A stretch of DNA of 64,000 nt from Butyrivibrio sp. (lineage in GTDB: Bacteria; Bacillota; Clostridia; Lachnospirales; Lachnospiraceae), in NCBI GenBank assembly GCA_015056625.1, contig SVFY01000004.1, positions 1 through 64,000 on the forward strand. Direction: 5' to 3'. Positions 52,121 to 61,463 of this stretch are shown here, piece after piece. The notes beneath the pieces were generated by a model. The model saw only the letters and a list, made by a program, of their open reading frames with translations, was not told the DNA's origin and searched no databases. Position 1 is the first letter of the stretch. Every line of letters starts with the position of its first letter. A program made the position numbers and the translations under genes.

Positions 52121-54079
52121 TTAGATCCTGCTGATGCCATCGTCGGTGTACAGTTCATAGGATGAAGGCTCAGCTTCAAAGCATATATATGAAAGGTCAT
52201 CTTTTGTGACATCTCCCATGCCCTTTGAAGGCTCTGTAAGTGGAAGCACATGTCCTTTTCTTACAAATACCAGTATCTCATCAAGCTCTGCCTCGATGTA
52301 GTGATCGCCCTTTTCAATGATCTCCTCATCGTAGTCGTCAAAAGCTCTGAATCTTATAAGCTTCATATCCTCAGGAAGATATACATACCTGCCTGTGGCG
52401 TTCTGGGTGTAAACAGGGGCAAGCATAAGGCTCTCGCCAAGAAGGAGCTGATCCTCAACCTGAGAGCTTCTCTCATCGTCATACTCAAAGCAAAGAGGCT
52501 TAAAGAGCATCCTGTCATTAAGGACAGCCTTCATGTACTCAGAATAAAGATATGGAACAAGTGCATATCTTAAGTTCACTATATTCCTGAAGGCAGGAAT
52601 GTTTTCAAAGCGGTAAAACTCCTGGCGCCTTGTTCCCTCTGCAGAGTGGTTCCTGAACAGCGGTGTAAAGATTCCAAAGGCTGCCCATCTAAGAAGCAGG
52701 TCCTCTGTAACGTCACTGTCAAAGCCGCCTATATCAGCGCCAGAATAAAGGAATCCTGTCATGGAAAGAGCTGGCATTTCCTGAATGTTCATAAGAAGAT
52801 GTGACCACCAGGAGTGGTTATCTCCACACCATATTCCTCCGTATCTGTGGGCTCCAATGAAGGAAGACCTTGAGAACATAAGGATCCTCTTATCTGGAGA
52901 TATCTTTTCAAAGGCCTCTCCTGCTGCCCTGGTCATGTTGTAGCCAAAGATATTGTGGACCTTGTCGTGTCTTATCTTTTTGCCCTTGTATTCATGATAG
53001 AATCTCTTATAATCAGCCTCGTTGTTGCTGATGTGGGCAATAAGGTCCCTGAATCCAAAGAATTCCCTGACTCCCAGGTTCTTGCCCTTATATGTGTCTA
53101 TCTGGTCAAATACTTCGTTTAAGTGATCCTCTGTATAGAATATGGCAGGCTCATTCATATCGTTCCAGAAGCCGTCAATTCCAGCATCAGTTAAGATCTT
53201 GTACTTGCCGCCAAACCAGGCTCTTGCTTCATCCTTGAGGAAATCCGGGAAATGTACCTTGCCCGGCCATACAGCCGCCACAAGGTTTTCGCCATCTTCT
53301 TTTTTCACAAAGTAGTCGCCACTTACGCCTTCCTCGTAGATATCATAGCCATCTTCGATCTTAACACCTGCGTCTATAATGGGAACAAGATGGATCCCCC
53401 TGCTTTTCATCTCCTTAACAAACTCCGGAAAATCAGGGAAAGCTTTTTCATCTATGGTGAAGTCCTTGTACCTCTCCATGTAGTCGATATCAAGATAGAT
53501 CATATCGATGGGAATGCCAGCTTCCTGGTACTTGTCTGCCACTTTCCTTACTTCATCAGCAGTTAAATAGCTCCATCTGCTCTGACCAAAACCAAAGGCC
53601 CACTTTGGCGGAATGTAGCTTCGTCCAATAATATGCCTGAAGGATGAAACGATATCCTTTGCGCTGTCTCCATCGATCACATAGATGTCCGCATCAAAGT
53701 CCTCAAAAGAGATACCCATCCTGTTATGGAGAGTATAGCCAATATCAAAGTTCACGCACCCTGGAGTATCAATATATATACCAAAGGTTTTCTTTTTGGA
53801 AAAAACGATCAAAAAGTTCTGGGAGGCATAGAGGGAGTGCTTGTTCTCAGTATGATTCGGATCATCGGAGTTGTTGCTTACATAGAGCCATCCTCTTTTA
53901 TTGATGCCCCTTACAGTCTCTCCAAGGCCAAATACCTTGTCATCTTCCTCAAGGAAAAGAGATAGCTCCTTTGCCTCTTTATCCATGTCAAAATAGGGAA
54001 TGTTTCCCTCTGAAAGTTTTATGTCCTCCACCACAGCATCTGTGGGGATTGGATCGCCTATCCTGAATTTTCTGACCAT
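52121..54079 (-). CDS. GH31 alpha-glucosidase
   Basis: A cytoplasmic retaining alpha-glucosidase of 652 residues acting on maltodextrins or related alpha-glucosides. The nucleophile Asp lies in DGFWNDMNEP, and the acid/base Asp in IWCGDNHSWW; the domain entry PPKWAFGFGQSRW and DMIYLDIDYM are also typical. The N-terminal beta domain (galactose-mutarotase-like) is shorter than average. It ends the operon SBP-GH65-pgmB-GH31, and starts 25 bases after pgmB. Confidence 0.93.
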   Translation of the reverse strand: MVRKFRIGDPIPTDAVVEDIKLSEGNIPYFDMDKEAKELSLFLEEDDKVFGLGETVRGINKRGWLYVSNNSDDPNHTENKHSLYASQNFLIVFSKKKTFGIYIDTPGCVNFDIGYTLHNRMGISFEDFDADIYVIDGDSAKDIVSSFRHIIGRSYIPPKWAFGFGQSRWSYLTADEVRKVADKYQEAGIPIDMIYLDIDYMERYKDFTIDEKAFPDFPEFVKEMKSRGIHLVPIIDAGVKIEDGYDIYEEGVSGDYFVKKEDGENLVAAVWPGKVHFPDFLKDEARAWFGGKYKILTDAGIDGFWNDMNEPAIFYTEDHLNEVFDQIDTYKGKNLGVREFFGFRDLIAHISNNEADYKRFYHEYKGKKIRHDKVHNIFGYNMTRAAGEAFEKISPDKRILMFSRSSFIGAHRYGGIWCGDNHSWWSHLLMNIQEMPALSMTGFLYSGADIGGFDSDVTEDLLLRWAAFGIFTPLFRNHSAEGTRRQEFYRFENIPAFRNIVNLRYALVPYLYSEYMKAVLNDRMLFKPLCFEYDDERSSQVEDQLLLGESLMLAPVYTQNATGRYVYLPEDMKLIRFRAFDDYDEEIIEKGDHYIEAELDEILVFVRKGHVLPLTEPSKGMGDVTKDDLSYICFEAEPSSYELYTDDGISRI

Positions 54080-54104
54080 GTTTTTTCCCTCCTGGTAATT
54101 AATT

Positions 54105-54749
54105 CTAGCATAAAAAAGTGGTCAAAAGATCTGAAAATGCCTCCAGGTTATAGTCTGCCCGCTGACTCTTTGTGGCTGCGCCAATTGCAGCCACATCCAT
54201 ACCTGCAGCGTGGGCTGCGGTAACTCCTGCGTCAGCATCCTCAACCACAAGGCAGTTTGAAGGGCTCTCGGAAAGAAGCTCTGCGGCCTTTAGGAACACC
54301 TCTGGATCTGGCTTGGACTTTGTTATCATTGTTCCGTCAGCAACTGCGTCAAAGGCATCTGTAAGCTCTGTCCTTTCAAGGATGTATGCTGTATTCTTGC
54401 TGGATGAGCCGATGGCAAGACGATATCCACTCTCACGAAGCTTTTTTAAAGTGCTCCTGACATCCTCAGAAACATCGTTTCTATTCATGTCACCAAGAAA
54501 CTGTCTGTAGGTATCATTCTTTTCCGCAAGGTATTCCTGCTTCTGGGCTTCAGAAATAGGCTTTCCCTTATACTTTTCAAGGATGATCTCAAGGCTCTCA
54601 GCCCTGCTTACGCCCCTGAGCCTGTCATTGTCTTTTTCTGTAAAGTCAATTGAGAGCTTCTCTGCCAGTTTTTTCCACGCCTTGAAGTGATACTTGTCAG
54701 TAAAGACCAGCACTCCGTCCAGATCAAAAATCACTGCTTTATACTGCAT
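54105..54749 (-). CDS. pgmB: Beta-phosphoglucomutase
   Basis: A HAD-superfamily mutase of 214 residues that turns beta-glucose-1-phosphate into glucose-6-phosphate. Motif I is FDLDGVLVFTD (nucleophile and acid/base Asp), the cap has HFKAWKKLAEKL and LRGVSRAESL (substrate contacts typical of this enzyme), motif II is GSSSKN and motif IV VEDADAGVTAA. Its start overlaps the end of the GH65 gene by 19 bases, so the phosphorylase product is handed straight to this enzyme. Confidence 0.95.
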   Translation of the reverse strand: MQYKAVIFDLDGVLVFTDKYHFKAWKKLAEKLSIDFTEKDNDRLRGVSRAESLEIILEKYKGKPISEAQKQEYLAEKNDTYRQFLGDMNRNDVSEDVRSTLKKLRESGYRLAIGSSSKNTAYILERTELTDAFDAVADGTMITKSKPDPEVFLKAAELLSESPSNCLVVEDADAGVTAAHAAGMDVAAIGAATKSQRADYNLEAFSDLLTTFLC

Positions 54750-57043
54750 TTCTCACCTCCGGTGATAGTATAGGTTTTTCCTTTATGGTCAAAAGAAATC
54801 TCGTCGCCACTTATAAGTTCAACGACAATCTCTTTTTCATTTACAGATAACTGAAGGAGCCTTCCAAAGTAACCGAATTTAAAGGAGTAGCCCGTTACTG
54901 TCCCGGGCAGGAATGGATTGATAGAAAGGCCCTCTTCAGTGATCTTTACCCCTCCGAAACCAAACACAAAGGCCATATATGAGCCGCCCATGTTGGCTGT
55001 ATGTACACCATCAGAGCTATTGCCGTGAAGGTTGAGAAGGTCAAGCTTAGCTGAATCTCCAAGGTAGGAGACAGCTTCATCGAATAGTCCAAGCCTTGAT
55101 GCCTGCATTGAAAATACGCAGGTAGAAAGCGAGGAGTCGTGGGTTGTTATCTTTTCATAGTACCTGAAGCTCTTTTCCTGAGTAGTCTTATCTGCGCTGT
55201 CTGGGAAAAGAAAATGTGCAAGTACTGTATCCGCCTGCTTGCAGACCTGATATCTGTACAGGTGCAGCGGATGGTAATGAAGAAGAAGGGGAAACTCTTC
55301 CTTTGGAGTTGTCTCCAGGTCCCAGATGGGCTTTTGAAGGAAAGAATCATCCTGCGGATTGATCCCCAGCTCTTCATCGTAGGGAAGGTAAATGCTATCA
55401 GCAGCCTTTTCAATATCAGAAAGTTCCATGTCTGTTAAATGGAGCCTCTGTTTAAGGCCGATAATTTCTGGTGTGTCAGCGTATTTCTTAAGGAGCTTGA
55501 TGGTCCATTTCATGCCATGTGCTGCCGCACAGTTGGTGTAGAAGTTGTTGTCAACCATGCAGGTATACTCGTCAGGGCCTGTAACTTCGTTGATGACAAA
55601 TCTGCCTTTCCTGTCGTAGTTTCCTGTATCCAGCCAGAGACGTGACGTCTCGATCAGGATCTCGGCTCCCTCCTTTAATATGAAGTCCTTATCGCCGCAA
55701 GTCAGATAGTACTGAACTATGGCATAAGAAATTGCGCCATTTATGTGATATGCAGCTGTTCCGCTTGGGAAGTAGCCTGAGCACTCCTGTCCTGTAATGG
55801 TTCTCCAGGGATAGAGCGCACCTTTTTTATGTCCCAAAAGGGCTGCATTTTCTCTCGCTTTGTCAAGTGTCTTGTATCTGAAATGAAGGATATTCCTGGC
55901 AAGGTCTGTATCTGTCAGCGTAAAGAATGGCAGTGCATACATCTCTGTATCCCAGAAATAGTGGCCTTCGTAGCCTTCTCCTGTAAGGCCCTTTGCCGCC
56001 ATACTGTAGCCAGGTGTCCTAGGAGCAGAGCAAAAGAGCTCGTACATGTTAAAGCTCATTGAGAGATTAAGGTCCTCATCTCCAAAGATCTCCATGCCTG
56101 ACCGAAGCCAAAAGTCCTTAAGTATAGCGCTCTGTCTGTCGTATAAAGCCTTAAGGCCATTGCCATCTGTGCCCACTTTTTTCATAGCATCCAAAAGAAC
56201 TTTGTGGGCGTCATCTTTTGGATCGTCACACCTAAGTGAATCTGAAAAAGTGCAAAGCTTTAAAAGACTGATCTCCTGATCCTGACAGATGTGGGCCTTT
56301 ATGTAGCTGCAAAGCCTCTTGTCATTGTCATTGTCGCAGACCTCTATGTGGTCGTCCTCGCCAAATAAGAGGTGTGCTGAAGCAGACGCTATGCTGATGC
56401 CGCTTACCTTGGTGCGGCTGACACACAAAGTGATATCGCCCACAACCTCAGAGCTTGTAACCTCCAAATATGAGGGGCTCTCTGAAGCAAGACGCGGATC
56501 TGTTGGATCTGAATAGTTCTTAACGTCTGCAATATGCCAGGAATCAAAGACTATCTCCCCGTCAAAATCAAGGGATCTTACACTGTACTCGATGGTAAAG
56601 AGCTGTGGAATATCAAGGTGCGCAACTCTTTTTGTCACGATCTTTACAGTGTTTCCAAGAGGACTTTTCCAGACTATTTCCCTGGAAGTAAAGCCCTGAT
56701 CCATATCAAGGATCCTCTGGTTTGAGATAAGCTCTCCCGTTCCCATATCGAATCTCTCACCGCAGATATAAAGGTCAATTGACTGTGTATCTGCAACGTT
56801 TAGCATTGTCTGCTTTTCTTCAATGAGGTTACACAGGCTCTCAGCCTGCTTCATTGGGATAGTCTCATAAACTCCCGCCAGGTACATGCCGCGCATTGTC
56901 GAAAAGTCAGCGGGCACACCTTCTTCAAGTGTGCCCCTAACTCCAATGTACCCATTGGCATTTGAAAACAATGTTTCGTTTAACCTAAGTATTTTGTTAT
57001 CGTATCTCTCATCACGTCTGATGACACGATTACTGTTGTACAT
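54731..57043 (-). CDS. GH65 disaccharide phosphorylase (maltose phosphorylase type)
   Basis: A 770-residue inverting phosphorylase that splits an alpha-glucosyl disaccharide with phosphate to give beta-glucose-1-phosphate. HYFWDTEMYALPFF and NEVTGPDEYT (catalytic Glu) are intact, as is the phosphate-binding HGNSSDGVH in the C-terminal part. Maltose, kojibiose or trehalose as substrate cannot be separated by sight; adjacent pgmB and GH31 favour maltose. A TTG at 57055 could start the frame, but ATG 57043 with GAGG six bases upstream is preferred. It overlaps the binding-protein gene by 14 bases. Confidence 0.92.
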   Translation of the reverse strand: MYNSNRVIRRDERYDNKILRLNETLFSNANGYIGVRGTLEEGVPADFSTMRGMYLAGVYETIPMKQAESLCNLIEEKQTMLNVADTQSIDLYICGERFDMGTGELISNQRILDMDQGFTSREIVWKSPLGNTVKIVTKRVAHLDIPQLFTIEYSVRSLDFDGEIVFDSWHIADVKNYSDPTDPRLASESPSYLEVTSSEVVGDITLCVSRTKVSGISIASASAHLLFGEDDHIEVCDNDNDKRLCSYIKAHICQDQEISLLKLCTFSDSLRCDDPKDDAHKVLLDAMKKVGTDGNGLKALYDRQSAILKDFWLRSGMEIFGDEDLNLSMSFNMYELFCSAPRTPGYSMAAKGLTGEGYEGHYFWDTEMYALPFFTLTDTDLARNILHFRYKTLDKARENAALLGHKKGALYPWRTITGQECSGYFPSGTAAYHINGAISYAIVQYYLTCGDKDFILKEGAEILIETSRLWLDTGNYDRKGRFVINEVTGPDEYTCMVDNNFYTNCAAAHGMKWTIKLLKKYADTPEIIGLKQRLHLTDMELSDIEKAADSIYLPYDEELGINPQDDSFLQKPIWDLETTPKEEFPLLLHYHPLHLYRYQVCKQADTVLAHFLFPDSADKTTQEKSFRYYEKITTHDSSLSTCVFSMQASRLGLFDEAVSYLGDSAKLDLLNLHGNSSDGVHTANMGGSYMAFVFGFGGVKITEEGLSINPFLPGTVTGYSFKFGYFGRLLQLSVNEKEIVVELISGDEISFDHKGKTYTITGGEKCSIKQ

Positions 57044-58415
57044 AATATGCCTCAAGTGCTTTCTGAAGTGTATCGATGAACTGATCTGTATCCTTTATTG
57101 AACCCTTAGCAAAATCCTGGAAGATAACTGAAGTTACGTTCTGTGCAAGTCCAGCCTTCCATCCCTGCCAGTGCCATGCAGATGTCTTGCCTGCTGCTGT
57201 GTACTCACCAATAGTTGCTGCAAATGGATCATCAGGAGCGAACTCAGATGTTGTGAAAGGTGATACGCATCCGCAGTCCTTAGCAAGGATCTCCTGGCCG
57301 CCGTCGTTCTGTGAGCACCACTGGATAAATGCCTTAGCTGCATCTACGTTTCCGCCGTTGTAAAGTCCCCACCAGTTAGGTGAATTAGTCTGGATAGTAT
57401 CCTGTCCCTCGATGAATGCGTAAGGGATCATACCAACTTCGAAGTTGCCAGCTGCTGCATACTGATCAGCATAAGTTGTTGTCATAGAAGCGCCGATCCA
57501 TGAACCCTGTGTAACGAAAGCATACTGTCCGCTTGCAAATCCAAGAACCTGGTCATCATATGAGCCTGAGATTCCCTTAGGATCTGTGTACTCGTTGAAA
57601 AGAGCTACCATCTCTGCAAAAGCCTTAGCACGGTCAAGATCAAGCTTTCCGCCGTCGTTGATAAGATCAAGGTATGTTGTGTCATCTCTCTTAAGACCTG
57701 AATCAAGGTATGTTCCAAAGAGGTGCTGACCTGCTGTCCACCAAAGGTTAGCTGACTCTGTGTAGTAACCAACAACTGCTGTAAGTCCAAGCTCGTCCTT
57801 CATAGAGTCGATCTTTTCAAAAGCTGCTCTCATGCTCTCAGGGCCTGTGATTGACTTAGGATCGATACCAGCCTTGTCGAGGATTGACTTGTTATATGTA
57901 AGTCCAATTGCTTCTGTTGTTGTAGGGAAGCCGTAAACGTGGCCGTCTGCAACGTACTCAGCCTCTGTGTCATTGGTCCATGCTTCGTCTGAAAGGTCTA
58001 CAAGAAGGTCTTTCCATGTCTCGTAGTGTGTGTCGCCTTCGAATACGAAGATGTCTGGCATATCATCAGCCTGGTAGTAGTTCTTTAAGATAGCCTGTGT
58101 ATCCTGTCCACCACCGATGGTCTCGATGTCGATGGTTACGCCTGTCTGCTCCTTGTAAGTATCAGCAAGCTTTGTGAGGCCTTCCTGGATCTCTGCCTTG
58201 TTGTTAACAAGTCTTACAACTGTTCCCTCTGCTGAATCTGTCTTAGCCTCTGTTGTAGCTGCTGTGTCAGATGCAGTAGTGGTCTCTGTTGTCTCTGTTG
58301 TCTCTGGTGCCTGTGCGTTGTCTGCTGTTCCTGTTGTGCTTACGCCGCAACCAGCCAGAGCAAATGTCAGGGTAGTTGTTGCTGCAAGCATTAATGTTAA
58401 AGCTTTCTTTTTCAT
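57030..58415 (-). CDS. Extracellular sugar-binding lipoprotein (MalE-like)
   Basis: A 461-residue ABC-importer binding protein with a signal peptide and lipobox FALAGC, followed by a Thr/Glu/Ala linker (ETTETTTASDTAATTEAKTD, 20 residues) and a cluster B fold (GGQDTQAILKNYYQADDMPDIFVFEG-type start, cut here across family positions; AFVTQGSWIG; GEYTAAGKTSAWHW). It likely captures maltodextrin. No permease gene (MalF or MalG type) is present near it, so it must use membrane proteins encoded elsewhere. Directly coupled to GH65. Confidence 0.9.
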   Translation of the reverse strand: MKKKALTLMLAATTTLTFALAGCGVSTTGTADNAQAPETTETTETTTASDTAATTEAKTDSAEGTVVRLVNNKAEIQEGLTKLADTYKEQTGVTIDIETIGGGQDTQAILKNYYQADDMPDIFVFEGDTHYETWKDLLVDLSDEAWTNDTEAEYVADGHVYGFPTTTEAIGLTYNKSILDKAGIDPKSITGPESMRAAFEKIDSMKDELGLTAVVGYYTESANLWWTAGQHLFGTYLDSGLKRDDTTYLDLINDGGKLDLDRAKAFAEMVALFNEYTDPKGISGSYDDQVLGFASGQYAFVTQGSWIGASMTTTYADQYAAAGNFEVGMIPYAFIEGQDTIQTNSPNWWGLYNGGNVDAAKAFIQWCSQNDGGQEILAKDCGCVSPFTTSEFAPDDPFAATIGEYTAAGKTSAWHWQGWKAGLAQNVTSVIFQDFAKGSIKDTDQFIDTLQKALEAYYVQQ

Positions 58416-58524
58416 GTCTTCCTCCTTTTATATGAAAAAAATAATGCCCGTTTGTTTGTGTCTATATGCTACGGTATTAACCAGAAACCCCGCAATATTG
58501 CATAAAATTTTTGGCTGTTTACCA

Positions 58525-58566
58525 CAAAAAAAGACCTTCCACATGTGATATTCACACATGGAAGGT
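58525..58566 (-). terminator. Terminator of the LacI-type regulator gene
   Basis: Hairpin CCTTCCATGTGTG / CACATGTGGAAGG with seven T following on the minus strand, between the regulator and the binding-protein gene. The 58571-58641 stretch before it holds several TTTACTAAA-like repeats of unknown meaning. Confidence 0.88.
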
Positions 58567-58641
58567 TGTGTAATTTACTAAATTTGCATTTATTTTACTA
58601 AAATATTTTTCTGTTTTAGTAAATTTTGGTAAAATTCAGGT

Positions 58642-59607
58642 TTATCTGTGATCTCCAAGGGCTGTCTTTCTCCACTTGACTCTGGCCCCAATCCTGTATG
58701 TTTCATAGTCTCCGCTCTTATCCAGGATGTTTAAAAGAGCCTGTCCTGCAAGAAAACCTCTCTCGTAGTCAGGAACGCTTACCGTCGTAAGCCCCAGGTA
58801 CCTTGAAATGATGATATCATCAAAGCCTACAACACAGATGTCATCCGGAACTCTTATACCATTTTCCTGAAAATGCCTTATGGCGCCAATAGCCATCATG
58901 TCGTTGGCACACACCAAAACTCCCGGCATCTTGTCCCGGAGCATAATAAGCCTTGCAGCCTGGACTCCACTCTTTTCCCGCCAGTCCCCCTCATAGAGGT
59001 CATTGCGGTTAAATGGTATGCCGCTGTTCCTTAGTACATCCCTGAAGGCTGCGTACCTCTCCTTGTTATCAGGAGTGTTGGGGCCAGATAAAAACGCAAA
59101 GGTCTTAAAGCCCTCATCCACCAGCTTCTGCATGAGCTGCTTCTCACCCTCGTAGTTACTTACGATCATTGCCTTGATCATGGGGTGCTCAAGCTCTCTG
59201 TCCAGAGTTATCACAGGAAGCCCCTTATCTGCCACAGCCAGAACCTGGTAATCCTGTATCATTGAACTTAGGATGATACATCCGCACACCTCATCAGGGT
59301 CCGAATAATGTGCCAGGTCATCGCCATTACATATGAGGATGTGATACCCCTGCTTACTGACGTAATCACTTATCCCGTGAAGTATATCCAGATAATAAAG
59401 GGTATCAAAATCACTAAAGCTCACTATTATAGTGCGCCTTTTCCCGTCAAACCCTCTCTGCTCTTTATGGGTATATCCAAGCTCCTTTGCGATCTCAAGT
59501 ACCTTCTGCCTGGTTTCTACCCCGACATTTTTCTTCTTATTTAAGACATTTGAAACCGTGGTAAGCGATACCCCAGCTTTTTCTGCTATATCCCTGATAC
59601 CTGCCAT
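58642..59607 (-). CDS. LacI-family transcriptional regulator
   Basis: A 321-residue repressor. The N-terminal helix-turn-helix is IRDIAEKAGVSLTTVSNVLN with the hinge helix next to it; the C-terminal sugar-binding domain shows YHILICNGDD, LPVITLDREL, GVLVCANDMMAIGAI and VGFDDIIISRY. It lies directly upstream of the SBP-GH65-pgmB-GH31 operon and most likely controls it in response to a maltodextrin signal. It has its own terminator, so the operon has a separate promoter. Confidence 0.93.
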   Translation of the reverse strand: MAGIRDIAEKAGVSLTTVSNVLNKKKNVGVETRQKVLEIAKELGYTHKEQRGFDGKRRTIIVSFSDFDTLYYLDILHGISDYVSKQGYHILICNGDDLAHYSDPDEVCGCIILSSMIQDYQVLAVADKGLPVITLDRELEHPMIKAMIVSNYEGEKQLMQKLVDEGFKTFAFLSGPNTPDNKERYAAFRDVLRNSGIPFNRNDLYEGDWREKSGVQAARLIMLRDKMPGVLVCANDMMAIGAIRHFQENGIRVPDDICVVGFDDIIISRYLGLTTVSVPDYERGFLAGQALLNILDKSGDYETYRIGARVKWRKTALGDHR

Positions 59608-59647
59608 AACCTTCTCCCCAATAGTTTGCTACTTCTATAATACACTA

Positions 59648-59860
59648 TTTTCACAAGACACGGGGACGGTTTGCTGACACGGGGACGGTTTTGCTGACAC
59701 GGGAACGGTTTGCTGACACGGGGACGGTTCTACTGTCAGGTTTTATTTTGATAAAACCTGACAGTAGAACCGTCCCCGTGTCAGCAAACCGTCACCGTGT
59801 CAGCACGTTCCCGTGTCAGCAAACAGCCCCCCGTGTCTTGTCCCCCTGTCTTGTGAAAAA
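59648..59860. repeat. Long palindrome of GACACGGGGACGG units
   Basis: A roughly 210-base imperfect inverted repeat. The left arm has four direct copies of the unit GCTGACACGGGGACGGTT, the right arm five inverted and more varied copies; the arms meet around TTTTATTTTGATAAAA. The outer ends CACAAGACA and TGTCTTGTG also match. This unit is a known dispersed bacterial repeat type. It lies between the LacI gene and gdhA, in a 416-base gene-free stretch (59608-60023) that otherwise holds the gdhA promoter and leader. Confidence 0.88.
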
Positions 59861-59864
59861 ACTC

Positions 59865-59893
59865 TTGCGCTTTAAAGTGGTCATGTGTATAAT
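59865..59893 (+). promoter_or_regulatory. gdhA promoter
   Basis: TTGCGC (59865-59870) and TATAAT (59888-59893) with exactly 17 bases between them, about 130 bases before the gdhA start codon. Confidence 0.72.
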
Positions 59894-59921
59894 TGTATAC
59901 AGACAGTGATGTCTGCGCAAT

Positions 59922-59980
59922 GGGGCGTAGAGACCTTTAATTCCTTACGCCCTATTTTTATACAAAAAATTAAGGAATTA
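59922..59980 (+). promoter_or_regulatory. Attenuator-like leader of gdhA
   Basis: GGGCGTA (59923-59929) can pair with TACGCCC (59946-59952), a hairpin followed by TATTTTTAT. Alternatively TAATTCCTTA (59938-59947), which overlaps the second arm, can pair perfectly with TAAGGAATTA (59971-59980). The two structures exclude each other, as in attenuators. Confidence 0.5.
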
Positions 59981-59981
59981 G

Positions 59982-61358
<1,377 letters not shown>

Positions 61359-61380
61359 TACCTGATAATTGCAGATATAG

Positions 61381-61416
61381 CAAATCGCCAGGAGAATTAC
61401 CTCCTGGCGATTTTTC
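61381..61416 (+). terminator. Terminator of gdhA
   Basis: AAATCGCCAGGAG and CTCCTGGCGATTTTT arms, 23 bases after the gdhA stop codon. Confidence 0.92.
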
Positions 61417-61463
61417 ATTGTCATTTATTAAAAAGACATTACTCTCTTATCATCTTACTGGCT

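Noticed and set aside
57044-57055. Earlier TTG start of the GH65 gene
   Set aside because: ATG 57043 has GAGG at normal spacing and the TTG has no ribosome site.
59648-59860. CRISPR array
   Set aside because: The units recur as direct repeats but there are no unique equal-length spacers, the arms are inverted copies of each other, and no cas genes are near.
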